From an uncultured bacterium (GTDB taxonomy: Bacteria > Cyanobacteriota > Vampirovibrionia > Gastranaerophilales > Gastranaerophilaceae), in contig CABQAQ010000004.1 of assembly GCA_902462155.1 (NCBI GenBank), positions 62,001 through 126,000 of the forward strand: a stretch of 64,000 nucleotides of DNA, given 5' to 3'. Each line of letters begins with the position of its first letter. The stretch's first letter is position 1. Below are positions 16,318 through 25,442 of the stretch, one piece after another. The notes under the pieces are model-generated. The model had not been told where the DNA came from. It made no database searches and saw nothing but the letters and a program-made list of their open reading frames with translations. Position numbers and translations under genes: made by a program.

Positions 16318-16347
16318 TTGACTTTCCTTTAAAAAAAAAGTTATAAT
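16318..16347 (+). promoter_or_regulatory. Promoter of the nfeD-SPFH operon
   Basis: TTGACT (16318-16323), an 18-bp spacer and a perfect TATAAT (16342-16347) lie 33 bp before the NfeD start, with a TTAGGAG ribosome site between. Confidence 0.75.
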
Positions 16348-16379
16348 AAAATATATGTGAATTTAGGAGTAACTTTAAA

Positions 16380-16820
16380 ATGGAACTTTGGCAATTATGG
16401 ATATTATCAGGTATATTTCTTCTACTTATAGAAATATTTATGCCAACAATGTTTTTTCTTAATTTAGCATTTTCTTGTTTTATTTTGGCTATATTTTCAT
16501 ATTTAGGTTTTAGTTTATTTTCTCAAGCAATATTATTTGCTATATGCTCTTTATGTTTAATTATTTTTATTCGCCCTTTAATTTTAAATACAAATTGTAA
16601 AGAAAGCAAAAAAAAACAGACCGGATTTGAAAGTAAATATTTAGGAGAAAATGTAAAAATACTTGAACCTGTAGATAAAAATAACGGAGTTGTTACTATT
16701 TATGGAGAAAGATGGGAAGCTAAAAGTTTAAATCCAGAAGAAGTTATTAATAAAGATGAAGTAGCTAAAATTGTCGGTATTGAAGGTTTAACGTTAATAG
16801 TATCAAAAAAAACTTTATAG
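16380..16820 (+). CDS. NfeD-family membrane protein
   Basis: The 146-residue protein has two to three transmembrane helices over residues 5-70. A C-terminal OB-fold-like domain follows, with YLGENVKILEP and the GERWEAKS segment characteristic of NfeD/YbbK proteins. NfeD proteins pair with SPFH (stomatin/flotillin) proteins in membrane quality control and microdomains. That pairing is present here: the SPFH gene starts 43 bp later and both share one promoter. Confidence 0.87.
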   Translation: MELWQLWILSGIFLLLIEIFMPTMFFLNLAFSCFILAIFSYLGFSLFSQAILFAICSLCLIIFIRPLILNTNCKESKKKQTGFESKYLGENVKILEPVDKNNGVVTIYGERWEAKSLNPEEVINKDEVAKIVGIEGLTLIVSKKTL

Positions 16821-16863
16821 TAAATAGATTTAATAGAATTAGAGAAAGGAGATTCATCGTAAT

Positions 16864-17838
16864 ATGGGATTTTTATTTTTTCCAATAATTATTGCCGTAA
16901 TTATTTTTTCATTAAGTGGATTTAAAATTGTAAAACAAGCAGAAGTAATGATTATTGAACGACTGGGGAAATTTGATCGAATACTTGATTCTGGTTTGCA
17001 TTGGATAATACCTGTAATAGATACTCCAAGAGGTGTTATAGTAAGACAATTAACAAAATTAGCTAGTGGAAAAACATTTGCAGTATTTGTAGAAAGTCAA
17101 AAAATAGATTTAAGAGAAAGTGTATATGATTTTCCACGTCAGAATGTAATAACAAAAGATAATGTATCAATAGCAATCAATGCACTTATTTACTTTCAGA
17201 TAATTGATGCAAAAAGTGCTGTATATGAGATTCAAAATTTACCTGAGGCAATTGAAAAGCTTACACAAACAACATTAAGGAATATAATAGGTGAACTTGA
17301 TTTAGATCAAACATTTGTATCTAGAGATACTATAAATACAAAATTAAGAATGATTTTAGATGAGGCATCACATAAATGGGGAGTAAAAGTTAATCGTGTA
17401 GAATTACAAGATATTATTCCACCTATGGACATTCAACAATCAATGGAAAAACAAATGAAAGCTGAGCGTGATAAAAGAGCTGCTATTTTAGAAGCCGAAG
17501 GCTTAAAAAAAGCTGCAATTTTAAAAGCTGAAGGTGAAAAAGAAGCAAATATTAATAGAGCCGAAGGTGAAAAACAAGCCCAGATATTAATAGCAGAAGG
17601 TGAGGCTCAAGCTAGAGTTTTAAATGCACAAGGTGAAGCCCAAGCTATTGAAAATGTAATTAATGCTATTGGTCAGGTTGGTCCTGCTGATAAATACTTA
17701 ATTGCTACCAGATATATTGATACTTTAAGAGAAATGGTTGAAGGTAAAGATAATAAGGTTATATATATGCCTTATGAAGCTACCGGAGTTTTAAGTTCTA
17801 TTGATGGTATTAAACAAATGTTAGAATCATCTAAATAA
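16864..17838 (+). CDS. SPFH-domain membrane protein (QmcA/stomatin-like)
   Basis: The 324-residue protein has an N-terminal transmembrane helix (2-22) and an SPFH/Band 7 domain with EVMIIERLGKFDRILDSGLHW. A long Ala/Glu-rich coiled coil (about 195-265, repeats of AEGE.QA) and a short C-terminus follow. This is the QmcA/stomatin layout: oligomeric membrane scaffolds associated with FtsH-type quality control. It lies in an operon with NfeD, as expected. A strong AAAGGAG site precedes the ATG. Confidence 0.9.
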   Translation: MGFLFFPIIIAVIIFSLSGFKIVKQAEVMIIERLGKFDRILDSGLHWIIPVIDTPRGVIVRQLTKLASGKTFAVFVESQKIDLRESVYDFPRQNVITKDNVSIAINALIYFQIIDAKSAVYEIQNLPEAIEKLTQTTLRNIIGELDLDQTFVSRDTINTKLRMILDEASHKWGVKVNRVELQDIIPPMDIQQSMEKQMKAERDKRAAILEAEGLKKAAILKAEGEKEANINRAEGEKQAQILIAEGEAQARVLNAQGEAQAIENVINAIGQVGPADKYLIATRYIDTLREMVEGKDNKVIYMPYEATGVLSSIDGIKQMLESSK

Positions 17839-17869
17839 TAACTATATATTAGTTGTCATTTTTATTAAT

Positions 17870-17909
17870 AAAAAGTATGCAAATTTTAATTGTATACTTT
17901 TTATTTTTA
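17870..17909 (+). terminator. Terminator of the nfeD-SPFH operon
   Basis: AAAAAGTATGCAA pairs with TTGTATACTTTTT (one G-U pair), followed by a T-rich run. It sits 32 bp after the SPFH stop. Confidence 0.85.
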
Positions 17910-17955
17910 TAAGCTTTCTTCAAAGGATTTAGCATTTTTATGATATTATCAATAT

Positions 17956-18630
17956 ATGTTTAAATATATTGGATATAAAAATCAAACTGGTATAGAAAAT
18001 ATGAAATATGATCAGGACCTATTAAATAAAAGTATTGAAATCGGGTCTAAAGATTTTATTTTAAGACTTTATTCTTGGAATACTCCAACTCTAACTTTAG
18101 GACGAAATCAGAAATCAAATAATATAAATATAGAGTTCTGTAATAGAAATAATATTCCAATAATTAGAAGAATATCCGGAGGTCGAGCTTTATTGCATGA
18201 TAAAGAGCTTACATATTGTTTTGTATGTAATTCTGAATGTTTAGATAATGCCGGATCTATCCAAAAAAGCTACGAACATATTTCTCAAGGGCTTATTTTA
18301 GGTTTAAAAAAATTAAATATAGATACGACTTTAAGTCTTCGAGAAAAATCCTCTAAAAAAAAAGAATATTGTATGGAAGTTTTAAGTAGTGCTGATATAA
18401 GCTATAAAAATAAAAAGTTAATTGGTTCAGCTCAATTTAGGAAAAATAATTATATATTACAACATGGATCTATTTTAATTGATTACAATAAAGAATTACT
18501 AAATAAAATATTTAATACTGAATCACAATTTACAAATATTATATCTTTAAATGAAATCAATAATAAAATCAGTTTTCAAAAGTTGATGGAGGCTGTTGTT
18601 TATGGATTTAAAAAAGTTTTTAATAATTGA
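17956..18630 (+). CDS. Lipoyl/octanoyl transferase of the LplA/LipM family
   Basis: The 224-residue protein shows the biotin/lipoyl ligase fold signatures: TLTLGRNQ, RRISGGRALLHDKELTY (about 71-87), then GSAQFRKNNYILQHGSIL. A Cys in the KEYCMEVLS segment (about residue 138) sits where LipM octanoyltransferases have their catalytic Cys. I therefore lean to LipM-type octanoyl-ACP transfer over an ATP-dependent ligase. It is shorter than LipM (about 280). A TATTAT box ends 6 bp before the ATG and no ribosome site is visible, hinting at leaderless expression. Its TGA overlaps a non-used ATG ahead of rpiB. Confidence 0.75.
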   Translation: MFKYIGYKNQTGIENMKYDQDLLNKSIEIGSKDFILRLYSWNTPTLTLGRNQKSNNINIEFCNRNNIPIIRRISGGRALLHDKELTYCFVCNSECLDNAGSIQKSYEHISQGLILGLKKLNIDTTLSLREKSSKKKEYCMEVLSSADISYKNKKLIGSAQFRKNNYILQHGSILIDYNKELLNKIFNTESQFTNIISLNEINNKISFQKLMEAVVYGFKKVFNN

Positions 18631-18653
18631 AAATAAAGGAGAACTATAATAAA

Positions 18654-19115
18654 ATGCAAACAAAAAAAATATTTATAGGATCAGACCACGGTGGATTTCA
18701 GTTAAAGAAGAGTATAATAGAATATCTAATTAAGAATTTTTTTGATGTGACTGATTGTGGAACTTTTGACGAGAATTCTATTGATTACCCAATTATAGCC
18801 CAAAAAGTTGCAGAATCAATTGTAAAAAATCAAACTAATCTGGTAGAAAAAGATCAAGCAGATATTTTAGGGATTCTAATATGCGGAACCGGTATAGGTA
18901 TGTCAATAGCAGCAAATAAAATAAAAGGAATACGAGCTTGTACTGTTACTGATAGTTATAGTGCTGAGATGTCACGTAAGCATAATAATGCAAATATTCT
19001 ATGCTTAGGTCAACGTGTTATTGGTACAGGTTTAGCTATAAATATTGTAGATACATTTTTAAATGCACGATTTGATGGGGAAAGACATTTAAATCGTATT
19101 CTTATGATAGAATAA
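18654..19115 (+). CDS. rpiB: Ribose-5-phosphate isomerase B
   Basis: RpiB interconverts ribose-5-phosphate and ribulose-5-phosphate in the pentose phosphate pathway. The protein (about 153 residues) has the family start FIGSDHGGFQLK and the active-site loop ICGTGIGMSIAANK with the catalytic Cys. MSRKHNNANILCLGQRVIG follows. I chose ATG 18654 because AAAGGAG lies 12 bp upstream and the protein then begins just before the conserved strand. An in-frame ATG at 18627 overlaps the previous gene's stop and lacks a site. It follows the LipM-like gene by 23 bp. Confidence 0.92.
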   Translation: MQTKKIFIGSDHGGFQLKKSIIEYLIKNFFDVTDCGTFDENSIDYPIIAQKVAESIVKNQTNLVEKDQADILGILICGTGIGMSIAANKIKGIRACTVTDSYSAEMSRKHNNANILCLGQRVIGTGLAINIVDTFLNARFDGERHLNRILMIE

Positions 19116-19239
19116 TTTACATTTATACATATTTAGGCTAAATTTCTTAACTTTTATATATCTTTAATTTAAAATTAAATTAATAATATGATCTTTATTG
19201 ATTAATATTAGTTACGAGAAAATTATAGAGGTGAGAAAA

Positions 19240-19866
19240 TTGTTAAATAGTTCATCTGATATATCTGCAAGTAAAGAAAAAAATTTTGAAAAAAAACAAG
19301 CTAGTGATTATGTAACGTGCGATATTGTAAAAAAATCATTTAATATGACAAATGAGGATATAATTAATCTGTGTAAACAAGGCTATGTTAAACCTCGAAA
19401 AAGTCGTGAGGGTAAAGTTTATTTTTCTAACCACGATATAGAAATTATTAGTAAATTAAAAAACTTACATCAATCATCTTTAAGTGTTGAAAAAGAAAAA
19501 AATAATAAAGTTTTAAATAAAACAATTAACCCAAATAGTACTCTATCTGGTATAGAAACTATTACTCCAAAATTTAATTTAAATTTTAAAAATGCCAATA
19601 CACAGCCTTATGACAAAAATGAAATTTTGAATGCATTAAATAATGTTGAAAATGCTATAACTGATAAAGTATCAAAAATGCTATCTGAAAAACTTGATGG
19701 CTTAGACGAAGTGATTGTTGAATTAATACGATGCAAAAGTGAAAATGAAAGTTTAAGATCTAAAATTGATGAACTAAATAAAACAAACTATATGCTCACA
19801 AACAAAATAGCCTCTTATAAATCTATAGGTTTTGGATTATATATTTACGATAATAATGATAAATAA
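19240..19866 (+). CDS. MerR-like helix-turn-helix protein with coiled coil
   Basis: About 208 residues from a TTG start; the AGAGGTG site at 19227-19233 is well placed for it, whereas the TTG at 19198 has none. Residues about 25-75 resemble a MerR-type winged helix (YVTCDIVKKSFNMTNEDIINLCKQGYVKPRK..., ending in FSNHDIEIISKLK). The middle is Asn-rich and probably disordered. Residues about 145-200 form a coiled coil (VELIRCKSENESLRSKIDELN). The layout suggests a DNA-binding dimer like MerR-type regulators or RacA/nucleoid proteins. The target is unknown. Confidence 0.6.
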   Translation: MLNSSSDISASKEKNFEKKQASDYVTCDIVKKSFNMTNEDIINLCKQGYVKPRKSREGKVYFSNHDIEIISKLKNLHQSSLSVEKEKNNKVLNKTINPNSTLSGIETITPKFNLNFKNANTQPYDKNEILNALNNVENAITDKVSKMLSEKLDGLDEVIVELIRCKSENESLRSKIDELNKTNYMLTNKIASYKSIGFGLYIYDNNDK

Positions 19867-19893
19867 AATTATTTCAAATATAAATATAAAAAT

Positions 19894-19926
19894 AAAAACG
19901 ATAAATAATGTTATTTATCGTTTTTT
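19894..19926. terminator. Bidirectional terminator between MerR-like and M16 genes
   Basis: AAAAACGATAAATAA and its complement form a perfect stem with a 2-base centre, flanked by A5 and T6. It follows the plus-strand MerR-like gene, and its arm contains the minus-strand M16 stop codon (19911-19913). Confidence 0.85.
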
Positions 19927-22757
19927 AATGAATTTAATGTATTTTCACTAGCAGAAATAAAATCTATTGATGGATTTTTAAAAACTCTATTTGCACATTT
20001 TTGGATATCATTAACAGTTACTTTATCAATAGCTTTTAAAATAAGATCCGTTCTAGAAATTCCGTATATAGAATCTAAAGCATTAGATAAATCATCTGTC
20101 TGAGATAAAGAAGTTTCGTTAGCGTTAAGAATCTTATTTTTTAAAGTCATTTTAGCTTTTTTCAATTCTTCCTCTGAAACTTTTTCAGTAGAAATTAAAT
20201 TAATATGCTTATTAAATCCATCTAACGATTTTGTAATATTATGATAATCATTTTCTTTATCAAAATCATCATCTGTAGTTGTATTAATAGATATTAATAA
20301 ATATCCGGAATTTCCAATTGAATCAATCTGAGATTTTACTCTATATGCTAATTTTTGAGTTTCTCTTAAATCCGAAAAAAGTCTGGATGTTGAAGATCCA
20401 CCTAAAATAAGGTTCATTAAATTTAATTCAACAATTTCATCAATAGTATCATTATATTGAAATTTATATGCTTTTACTACTTCAGCTTGTTTTTTATTTG
20501 TTATATTATATAGTGTTTTATGTTCTTTTATAGGAGCATATGTTTTTTCTAAAGAATTATCATATTTTTTAAACTCAGGTAAATCTTTTGAAAATTTTTC
20601 TTTCAAAATATCCAAAGTTTCATCAGCTTTTTCTTCATTACAAGTAATTACGAATTTACTTTTGCTATTTGATAGAATAAAGTTATAAGCAGATTTTACA
20701 TCCTCAAGAGATAAACTATTTAAAGAACTTAATAAATCAGATTTAGTTTGTAAAGCCTTTATATCAGGAAATAAAGCCGGCATTAAAAGTCTGGGATTCT
20801 GATCAGCAAGTATATTATTTTTCAAAGTATTTTTTGCCCATATAAAATCTTCTTCTGTTAATCTTGGCTGTAGTATATTTGATTTTACTAAATTAACAGA
20901 TTTTTCCAGATTCTGATTATCTACATTTGAGTAACAATCTATAGAATCTAATGAACTTGTGAATACCATATTAATATTATTTTCATCTATAAATTCACTA
21001 TAAGATTTATTATCGAGATTTATATTGCCTCTATTAAATAACATAGTTAAAATAATGATAGCAGAAGGATTAATATCATTTGGAATATCACTAAATTTTA
21101 ATGTGAATTTATAATTAGATTTCAAGCTTTTTGTAGGATTCATTACCATTTGAACGTTGTTATCTAAAGTCGTTTTAATAATTTTAGATTCATCATAAAT
21201 ATCTTTTTCAAGAGCCTTACCTGAAAAAGATATCTCTGTATTCTTTTTAATCTTAGATTCTTCCGGATTTATAATGCAGATAGATGCTTTTTCAATATCT
21301 AAAAATTTATTTGCAGCATTTTTTATATCATCTATAGTAATAGAGTTAACAATTGAACGGTAGTTAGCTAAATAATTAAAATCAGAATCAAGTAAACTCA
21401 TACCAATAATACTGTTAATAGAATCTGAACTTTCTGCTATATTATTTGTATCTGATATTAAATTTCTTTTAGCAATATCAAGCTGCTTTTCTGAAACACC
21501 ATTTTTAGATATATCTTTAATTTTATTAACAAGAATATCATAAACAATATCTTTATTTTTTGGATTTACACTTGCATTGATAAGAATAGCTTTATTATCA
21601 TCCGGTCTAATTCCTACTTTTTCTAAACCACAGCTTGCTGATTCATTAAAATCATCTAAAGAAGAATTTATAATAGAATTCTTATTACCTAATAAAATCT
21701 GTAATAAAACTTCTGTGACTATTTTAGATTTTGTATCGGTATTTTTAGGTCCAATAAATCCAAGAGAAATAATTGTATTATTTGTATCTTTACTTGTAAG
21801 TTCTTCTTTTATTGATTTCTGAATAGGTGATAGTTCTTCATATATACGATTATTCTGAGGTTTGTAATCTTTTTGTTTATTAAAGTACTTTGAAATAAGC
21901 TTAATAGTTTGATCAGGGTTTACTTCACCTGTAATTACGGTAATCATATTATCAGGAGTATAATTTTGATGATAATAATCAAACAAGTCTTTTTGAGAAA
22001 TATTTTTAATATTATCAATATTACCCGCAATTAAATCATTTGAAGTTGTATTAATTTGATATAAATTTTTAATACAAGTATTAATAGCAATATTTTCTAC
22101 ATTATCATTAACCATCGAAATTTCTGATATAACAGGGCCTTGTTCTTTTTTGATTTGATCTAAATCAAATTTAGGATTTTGTAACATATCAGAATGAATC
22201 TTTATTTCATTTTCTAAGTCATCAGAGTCTAGCAATTGGGAAGAAATATAATAATCAGTTTTAGCAAAACTAGTAGAAGCATTAGCATAAGCCCCCATAT
22301 CACTTACTTTTTCAAAAAATTCTCCAGGTTTTAAATTATCTGATCCATTAAATAAATTATGTTCAATAAAATGACTAATCCCTCTTAAATTATCAGGTTC
22401 ATTCATAGAACCAGTATTTATATATGTTTTAAGAAAAGTAGGACCTTTTTTGGGTAAAATTACAACTTTCTGCCCATTAGCTAATTGATATAACTGGGCA
22501 TCCATATTAAAAGGAGTTTTTATGCTACCTATTTTATTATACTTTATAGGTAAATTAACATTTAATTGAGCTTTTAAAGTTACAGATGGATCTGTAGAGT
22601 AATTTTTGATATTATTATCTAAATTATTTTTTTTATCTTGTTCTTTTTGTTTCAGTTCGGAATCTATTTTAGCTTGTTCCAAAATAGATTTAAAGCTTAA
22701 TGACATTTGTTTAGATATTATATTATTATTTATATTGTTATATCCTTGTATATACAA
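19911..22757 (-). CDS. M16-family (insulinase-type) zinc peptidase
   Basis: The 948-residue protein contains two M16 halves. The N-terminal half has the inverted zinc motif HFIEH (129-133), with a downstream Glu expected in the ENEIKIHSDML segment. The second half has the LGGSSTSRLFSDLRE segment typical of the inactive partner domain. M16 peptidases degrade short peptides in a closed chamber. The first 80 residues are a polar Asn/Lys-rich extension with no signal peptide, so it is probably cytoplasmic, or exported by another route. The TTG start at 22757 is the best available but its ribosome site is weak. Family certain; substrate unknown. Confidence 0.88.
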   Translation of the reverse strand: MYIQGYNNINNNIISKQMSLSFKSILEQAKIDSELKQKEQDKKNNLDNNIKNYSTDPSVTLKAQLNVNLPIKYNKIGSIKTPFNMDAQLYQLANGQKVVILPKKGPTFLKTYINTGSMNEPDNLRGISHFIEHNLFNGSDNLKPGEFFEKVSDMGAYANASTSFAKTDYYISSQLLDSDDLENEIKIHSDMLQNPKFDLDQIKKEQGPVISEISMVNDNVENIAINTCIKNLYQINTTSNDLIAGNIDNIKNISQKDLFDYYHQNYTPDNMITVITGEVNPDQTIKLISKYFNKQKDYKPQNNRIYEELSPIQKSIKEELTSKDTNNTIISLGFIGPKNTDTKSKIVTEVLLQILLGNKNSIINSSLDDFNESASCGLEKVGIRPDDNKAILINASVNPKNKDIVYDILVNKIKDISKNGVSEKQLDIAKRNLISDTNNIAESSDSINSIIGMSLLDSDFNYLANYRSIVNSITIDDIKNAANKFLDIEKASICIINPEESKIKKNTEISFSGKALEKDIYDESKIIKTTLDNNVQMVMNPTKSLKSNYKFTLKFSDIPNDINPSAIIILTMLFNRGNINLDNKSYSEFIDENNINMVFTSSLDSIDCYSNVDNQNLEKSVNLVKSNILQPRLTEEDFIWAKNTLKNNILADQNPRLLMPALFPDIKALQTKSDLLSSLNSLSLEDVKSAYNFILSNSKSKFVITCNEEKADETLDILKEKFSKDLPEFKKYDNSLEKTYAPIKEHKTLYNITNKKQAEVVKAYKFQYNDTIDEIVELNLMNLILGGSSTSRLFSDLRETQKLAYRVKSQIDSIGNSGYLLISINTTTDDDFDKENDYHNITKSLDGFNKHINLISTEKVSEEELKKAKMTLKNKILNANETSLSQTDDLSNALDSIYGISRTDLILKAIDKVTVNDIQKCANRVFKNPSIDFISASENTLNSLKNDK

Positions 22758-22901
22758 AATACACCACTTCTAATAAACACATAAAATAACTTTATAATAT
22801 TATTAAAAGTATAAAATAAATATTATTGCCAAAATTATCTAAAATATTTACATAATTTTAACAACTACATATATAATTTTAATTTAATTGTAGAAAATAA
22901 A

Positions 22902-23918
22902 TTAATAAGCATCAAAAGAACCATAAATAGGTGTATCACAAAAAGCACAATTAGAATTATAATTTATATTATAAGATTTAACTCTGTATTTATCTCGTTT
23001 TATTATTGGCTTTTTGCAATTATGACAAAAAGTAGTAGACATATATTCATCTTGAACATTACCTGCATATACATAGTTTAAACCGATATCTTTAGCTATA
23101 TTATAGGCTCTTTTAATTGTATCTAAAGTTGTGGGATTAATTTTTGTTAACTTATACATAGGAAAAAATGCACTGAAATGTAAAGGAATAGAAGGCCCTA
23201 TGTTATCCAAAATCCATTGACATTGATTTTCTATCTCTTTATTTGAATCATTTTCACCTTCTATTAAAAGTGTTGTTATTTCCATATGACAATTTGTTTC
23301 GTTTTTTACATATTTTATAGTTTCTAATACAGGTTCAATAGATGCTAAACATAATTTTTTATAGAATTTATTGCTAAACCCCTTTAAATCAATATTACAA
23401 GCATCGATATATTTAAAAAATTCTTCTCGTGGTTTATCTTCCATATATCCTGAAGTAACAGCAATATTTTTTAAACCTAACTTTTTTACTTGCTTAGCTA
23501 TATCAATAGCATATTCTAAAAATATTATAGGATCATTATAAGTAAAAGCTACACCTTTTGCTTTTTTATCATAAGTAATTTTAGCAATTTCTTTAGGACT
23601 AATATATTCAATCATTGGGCTTATATCTTCTTTTATCTTGGTCATATGATAATTTTGGCAAAATAAACATCCCATATTACACCCAAAAGTTCCAAAAGAG
23701 AATACTTCAGAATCCGGATAAAAATGGTATAACGGCTTTTTTTCAATAGGATCAAGATTTAATCCCAAAGGATGTCCATAAGCTGTTAAGACTATTTTAT
23801 CATCTATATTTTTGCGTACTTTACAGAATCCGCTCTGACCAATTTTTAATTTACAATGCCGAGGACAGATTTTACATTCTATTTTATCATCATTTATGGT
23901 ATTTTTGTATTTCATCAT
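22902..23918 (-). CDS. amrS: AmmeMemoRadiSam system radical SAM enzyme
   Basis: The 338-residue protein has an N-terminal Cys cluster (CKICPRHC, 15-22), then the radical-SAM CxxxCxxC motif at C80, C84 and C87. A C-terminal pair of CxxC motifs (near 305-330) is probably a zinc site. This order is diagnostic of the AmrS family, relatives of pyruvate-formate-lyase activase. Its start faces, 47 bp away, the gene for a Memo-AMMECR1 fusion, which is the expected partner set. The chemistry of this widespread three-part system has not been established to my knowledge. Confidence 0.9.
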   Translation of the reverse strand: MMKYKNTINDDKIECKICPRHCKLKIGQSGFCKVRKNIDDKIVLTAYGHPLGLNLDPIEKKPLYHFYPDSEVFSFGTFGCNMGCLFCQNYHMTKIKEDISPMIEYISPKEIAKITYDKKAKGVAFTYNDPIIFLEYAIDIAKQVKKLGLKNIAVTSGYMEDKPREEFFKYIDACNIDLKGFSNKFYKKLCLASIEPVLETIKYVKNETNCHMEITTLLIEGENDSNKEIENQCQWILDNIGPSIPLHFSAFFPMYKLTKINPTTLDTIKRAYNIAKDIGLNYVYAGNVQDEYMSTTFCHNCKKPIIKRDKYRVKSYNINYNSNCAFCDTPIYGSFDAY

Positions 23919-23965
23919 ATATATTATAATAATTTATGTAATATTAGTAAATTGGTAAATAAGAT

Positions 23966-25339
23966 ATGAAAAAAATAAAAGAGGCTAGTGTAGCAGGAAA
24001 ATTTTACTCTGATAATAGACTTGAATTAATAGAAAATATATCTAATATAAAAAATAAAATAAATAAAGTATATAAAGATTCTACTCGAGGATTAATAGTT
24101 CCCCACGCAGGCCATATTTATTCTGCAGATATAGCACTTATGGGATATCAATATTTAGATGATAACACTCGGACTTTATTTATTTTTGCTCCATCACATA
24201 ATAAATATTTTGAAGGACTTATAACTTCTTCATACGATAGCTTTAGAACACCTCTTGGTGATATTGATTTAGATTTGGATATTATAAAAAAACTTAATTC
24301 TGAATTCGGTGTAAAATATTTAGATGAACCTTTTAATAATGAGCATTCTATTGAGGTTCAATTACCTCTGATACAAATGTTAAAAAATAATATAAAAATA
24401 GTACCTATCTTAATAGGTAATGTAGATTATAATAAAATCAGCACTATAATAAAAGAATTTTGGAGTAATAAAAGTATTTCATTTATAATTTCATCTGATT
24501 TAAGTCATTTTTATAAAGATAATGAGGCTAAAAAATTAGATAATCTTACTGCTGAATTTATTGAAAATAAAGATATCAATAATTTTTATGAAAAACAAGC
24601 TTGTGGTTTAATTGGAATTTTAGCTCTTATTAATTTTGCTTCTGATATGGACTTTAACTTAATAAGGATTGCTATGAAAAATTCTTCGAAAGTCAACAAT
24701 AATAAAAACCAAGTTGTAGGTTATGGTAGTTGGCTGCTTACTGAGAAATCAAAAAATGAATTTATAAAGGATAATTTTTCTTATTTATTGATAGATATTG
24801 CTAAAGAGAGCATAAGTTCAAGATTTAAACTAATTAGTACATCTGAATTTAAACCTGATATAAACAAATATGCAGGAGTTTTAGAAGAAAAAGGGGCTAG
24901 TTTTGTAACATTAACTTTAAATAATCAACTTCGAGGATGTATTGGATCTATTATAGGATACAGGTCATTAATTGAGGATATTTCTATTAATGCTTATAAT
25001 TCCGCATTCAACGATACAAGATTTAATCCGCTTACAGAAGAAGAGTATAATCTAATTAAAATTTCAATATCATTACTATCAACCCCTGTAAAACTAGATT
25101 TTAAAGATGAAAATGATTTATTATCAAAAATAACAAAAGATAAAGATGGATTAATAATACGAGATAAAAATTATAAAGCAGTTTATTTACCTTCTGTTTG
25201 GGAATATTTTGAAGATAAACAATCATTTTTAAATTCGTTAAAGCAAAAAGCAGGTTTAAGTGCAAATTATTTTTCTAATACTTTTGAAGCCTTTTCTTTC
25301 AAGACAACTACAATAGAAGAAAAAGATTATGATAAGTAA
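23966..25339 (+). CDS. Memo-AMMECR1 fusion protein (AmmeMemoRadiSam B and A)
   Basis: The 457-residue protein fuses two domains. Residues 1-265 are Memo-like: AGKFYSDNRLEL, VPHAGHIYS, PSHNKYF, HSIEVQLPL and SSDLSHF, containing the His/Asp residues that form a metal-binding dioxygenase-like pocket. Residues about 285-450 are AMMECR1-like with LRGCIGS. Genes for the two domains are often adjacent to the AmrS radical SAM gene. Here they are one polypeptide divergent from amrS, supporting a physical complex. Confidence 0.9.
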   Translation: MKKIKEASVAGKFYSDNRLELIENISNIKNKINKVYKDSTRGLIVPHAGHIYSADIALMGYQYLDDNTRTLFIFAPSHNKYFEGLITSSYDSFRTPLGDIDLDLDIIKKLNSEFGVKYLDEPFNNEHSIEVQLPLIQMLKNNIKIVPILIGNVDYNKISTIIKEFWSNKSISFIISSDLSHFYKDNEAKKLDNLTAEFIENKDINNFYEKQACGLIGILALINFASDMDFNLIRIAMKNSSKVNNNKNQVVGYGSWLLTEKSKNEFIKDNFSYLLIDIAKESISSRFKLISTSEFKPDINKYAGVLEEKGASFVTLTLNNQLRGCIGSIIGYRSLIEDISINAYNSAFNDTRFNPLTEEEYNLIKISISLLSTPVKLDFKDENDLLSKITKDKDGLIIRDKNYKAVYLPSVWEYFEDKQSFLNSLKQKAGLSANYFSNTFEAFSFKTTTIEEKDYDK

Positions 25340-25366
25340 AACTAAAAATAATTTAAATCCTAAATA

Positions 25367-25408
25367 AAAAGAAAAGAGAAAGTCTTTAAACTTTCTCTTT
25401 TCTTTTGC
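25367..25408 (+). terminator. Terminator of the Memo-AMMECR1 gene
   Basis: A 16-bp stem (AAAAGAAAAGAGAAAG with its complement) around an 8-base loop ends in a T-rich tract, 27 bp after the stop. It also faces the minus-strand Hsp20 gene. Confidence 0.85.
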
Positions 25409-25442
25409 CCTCTCTTTATTAAACCCCAAAGTCTAAAATTTA

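Noticed and set aside
18627..18653. Longer N-terminus for rpiB from ATG 18627
   Set aside because: It lacks a ribosome site and overlaps the upstream stop; the ATG at 18654 has AAAGGAG and matches the family start.
25405..25430. Similarity between CTCTCTTTATTAAACCC here and CTCTCTTCTTATTAAACGG at 14522-14542
   Set aside because: Short, gapped and pyrimidine/AT-rich. Two copies of this quality can arise by chance; kept only as a note.
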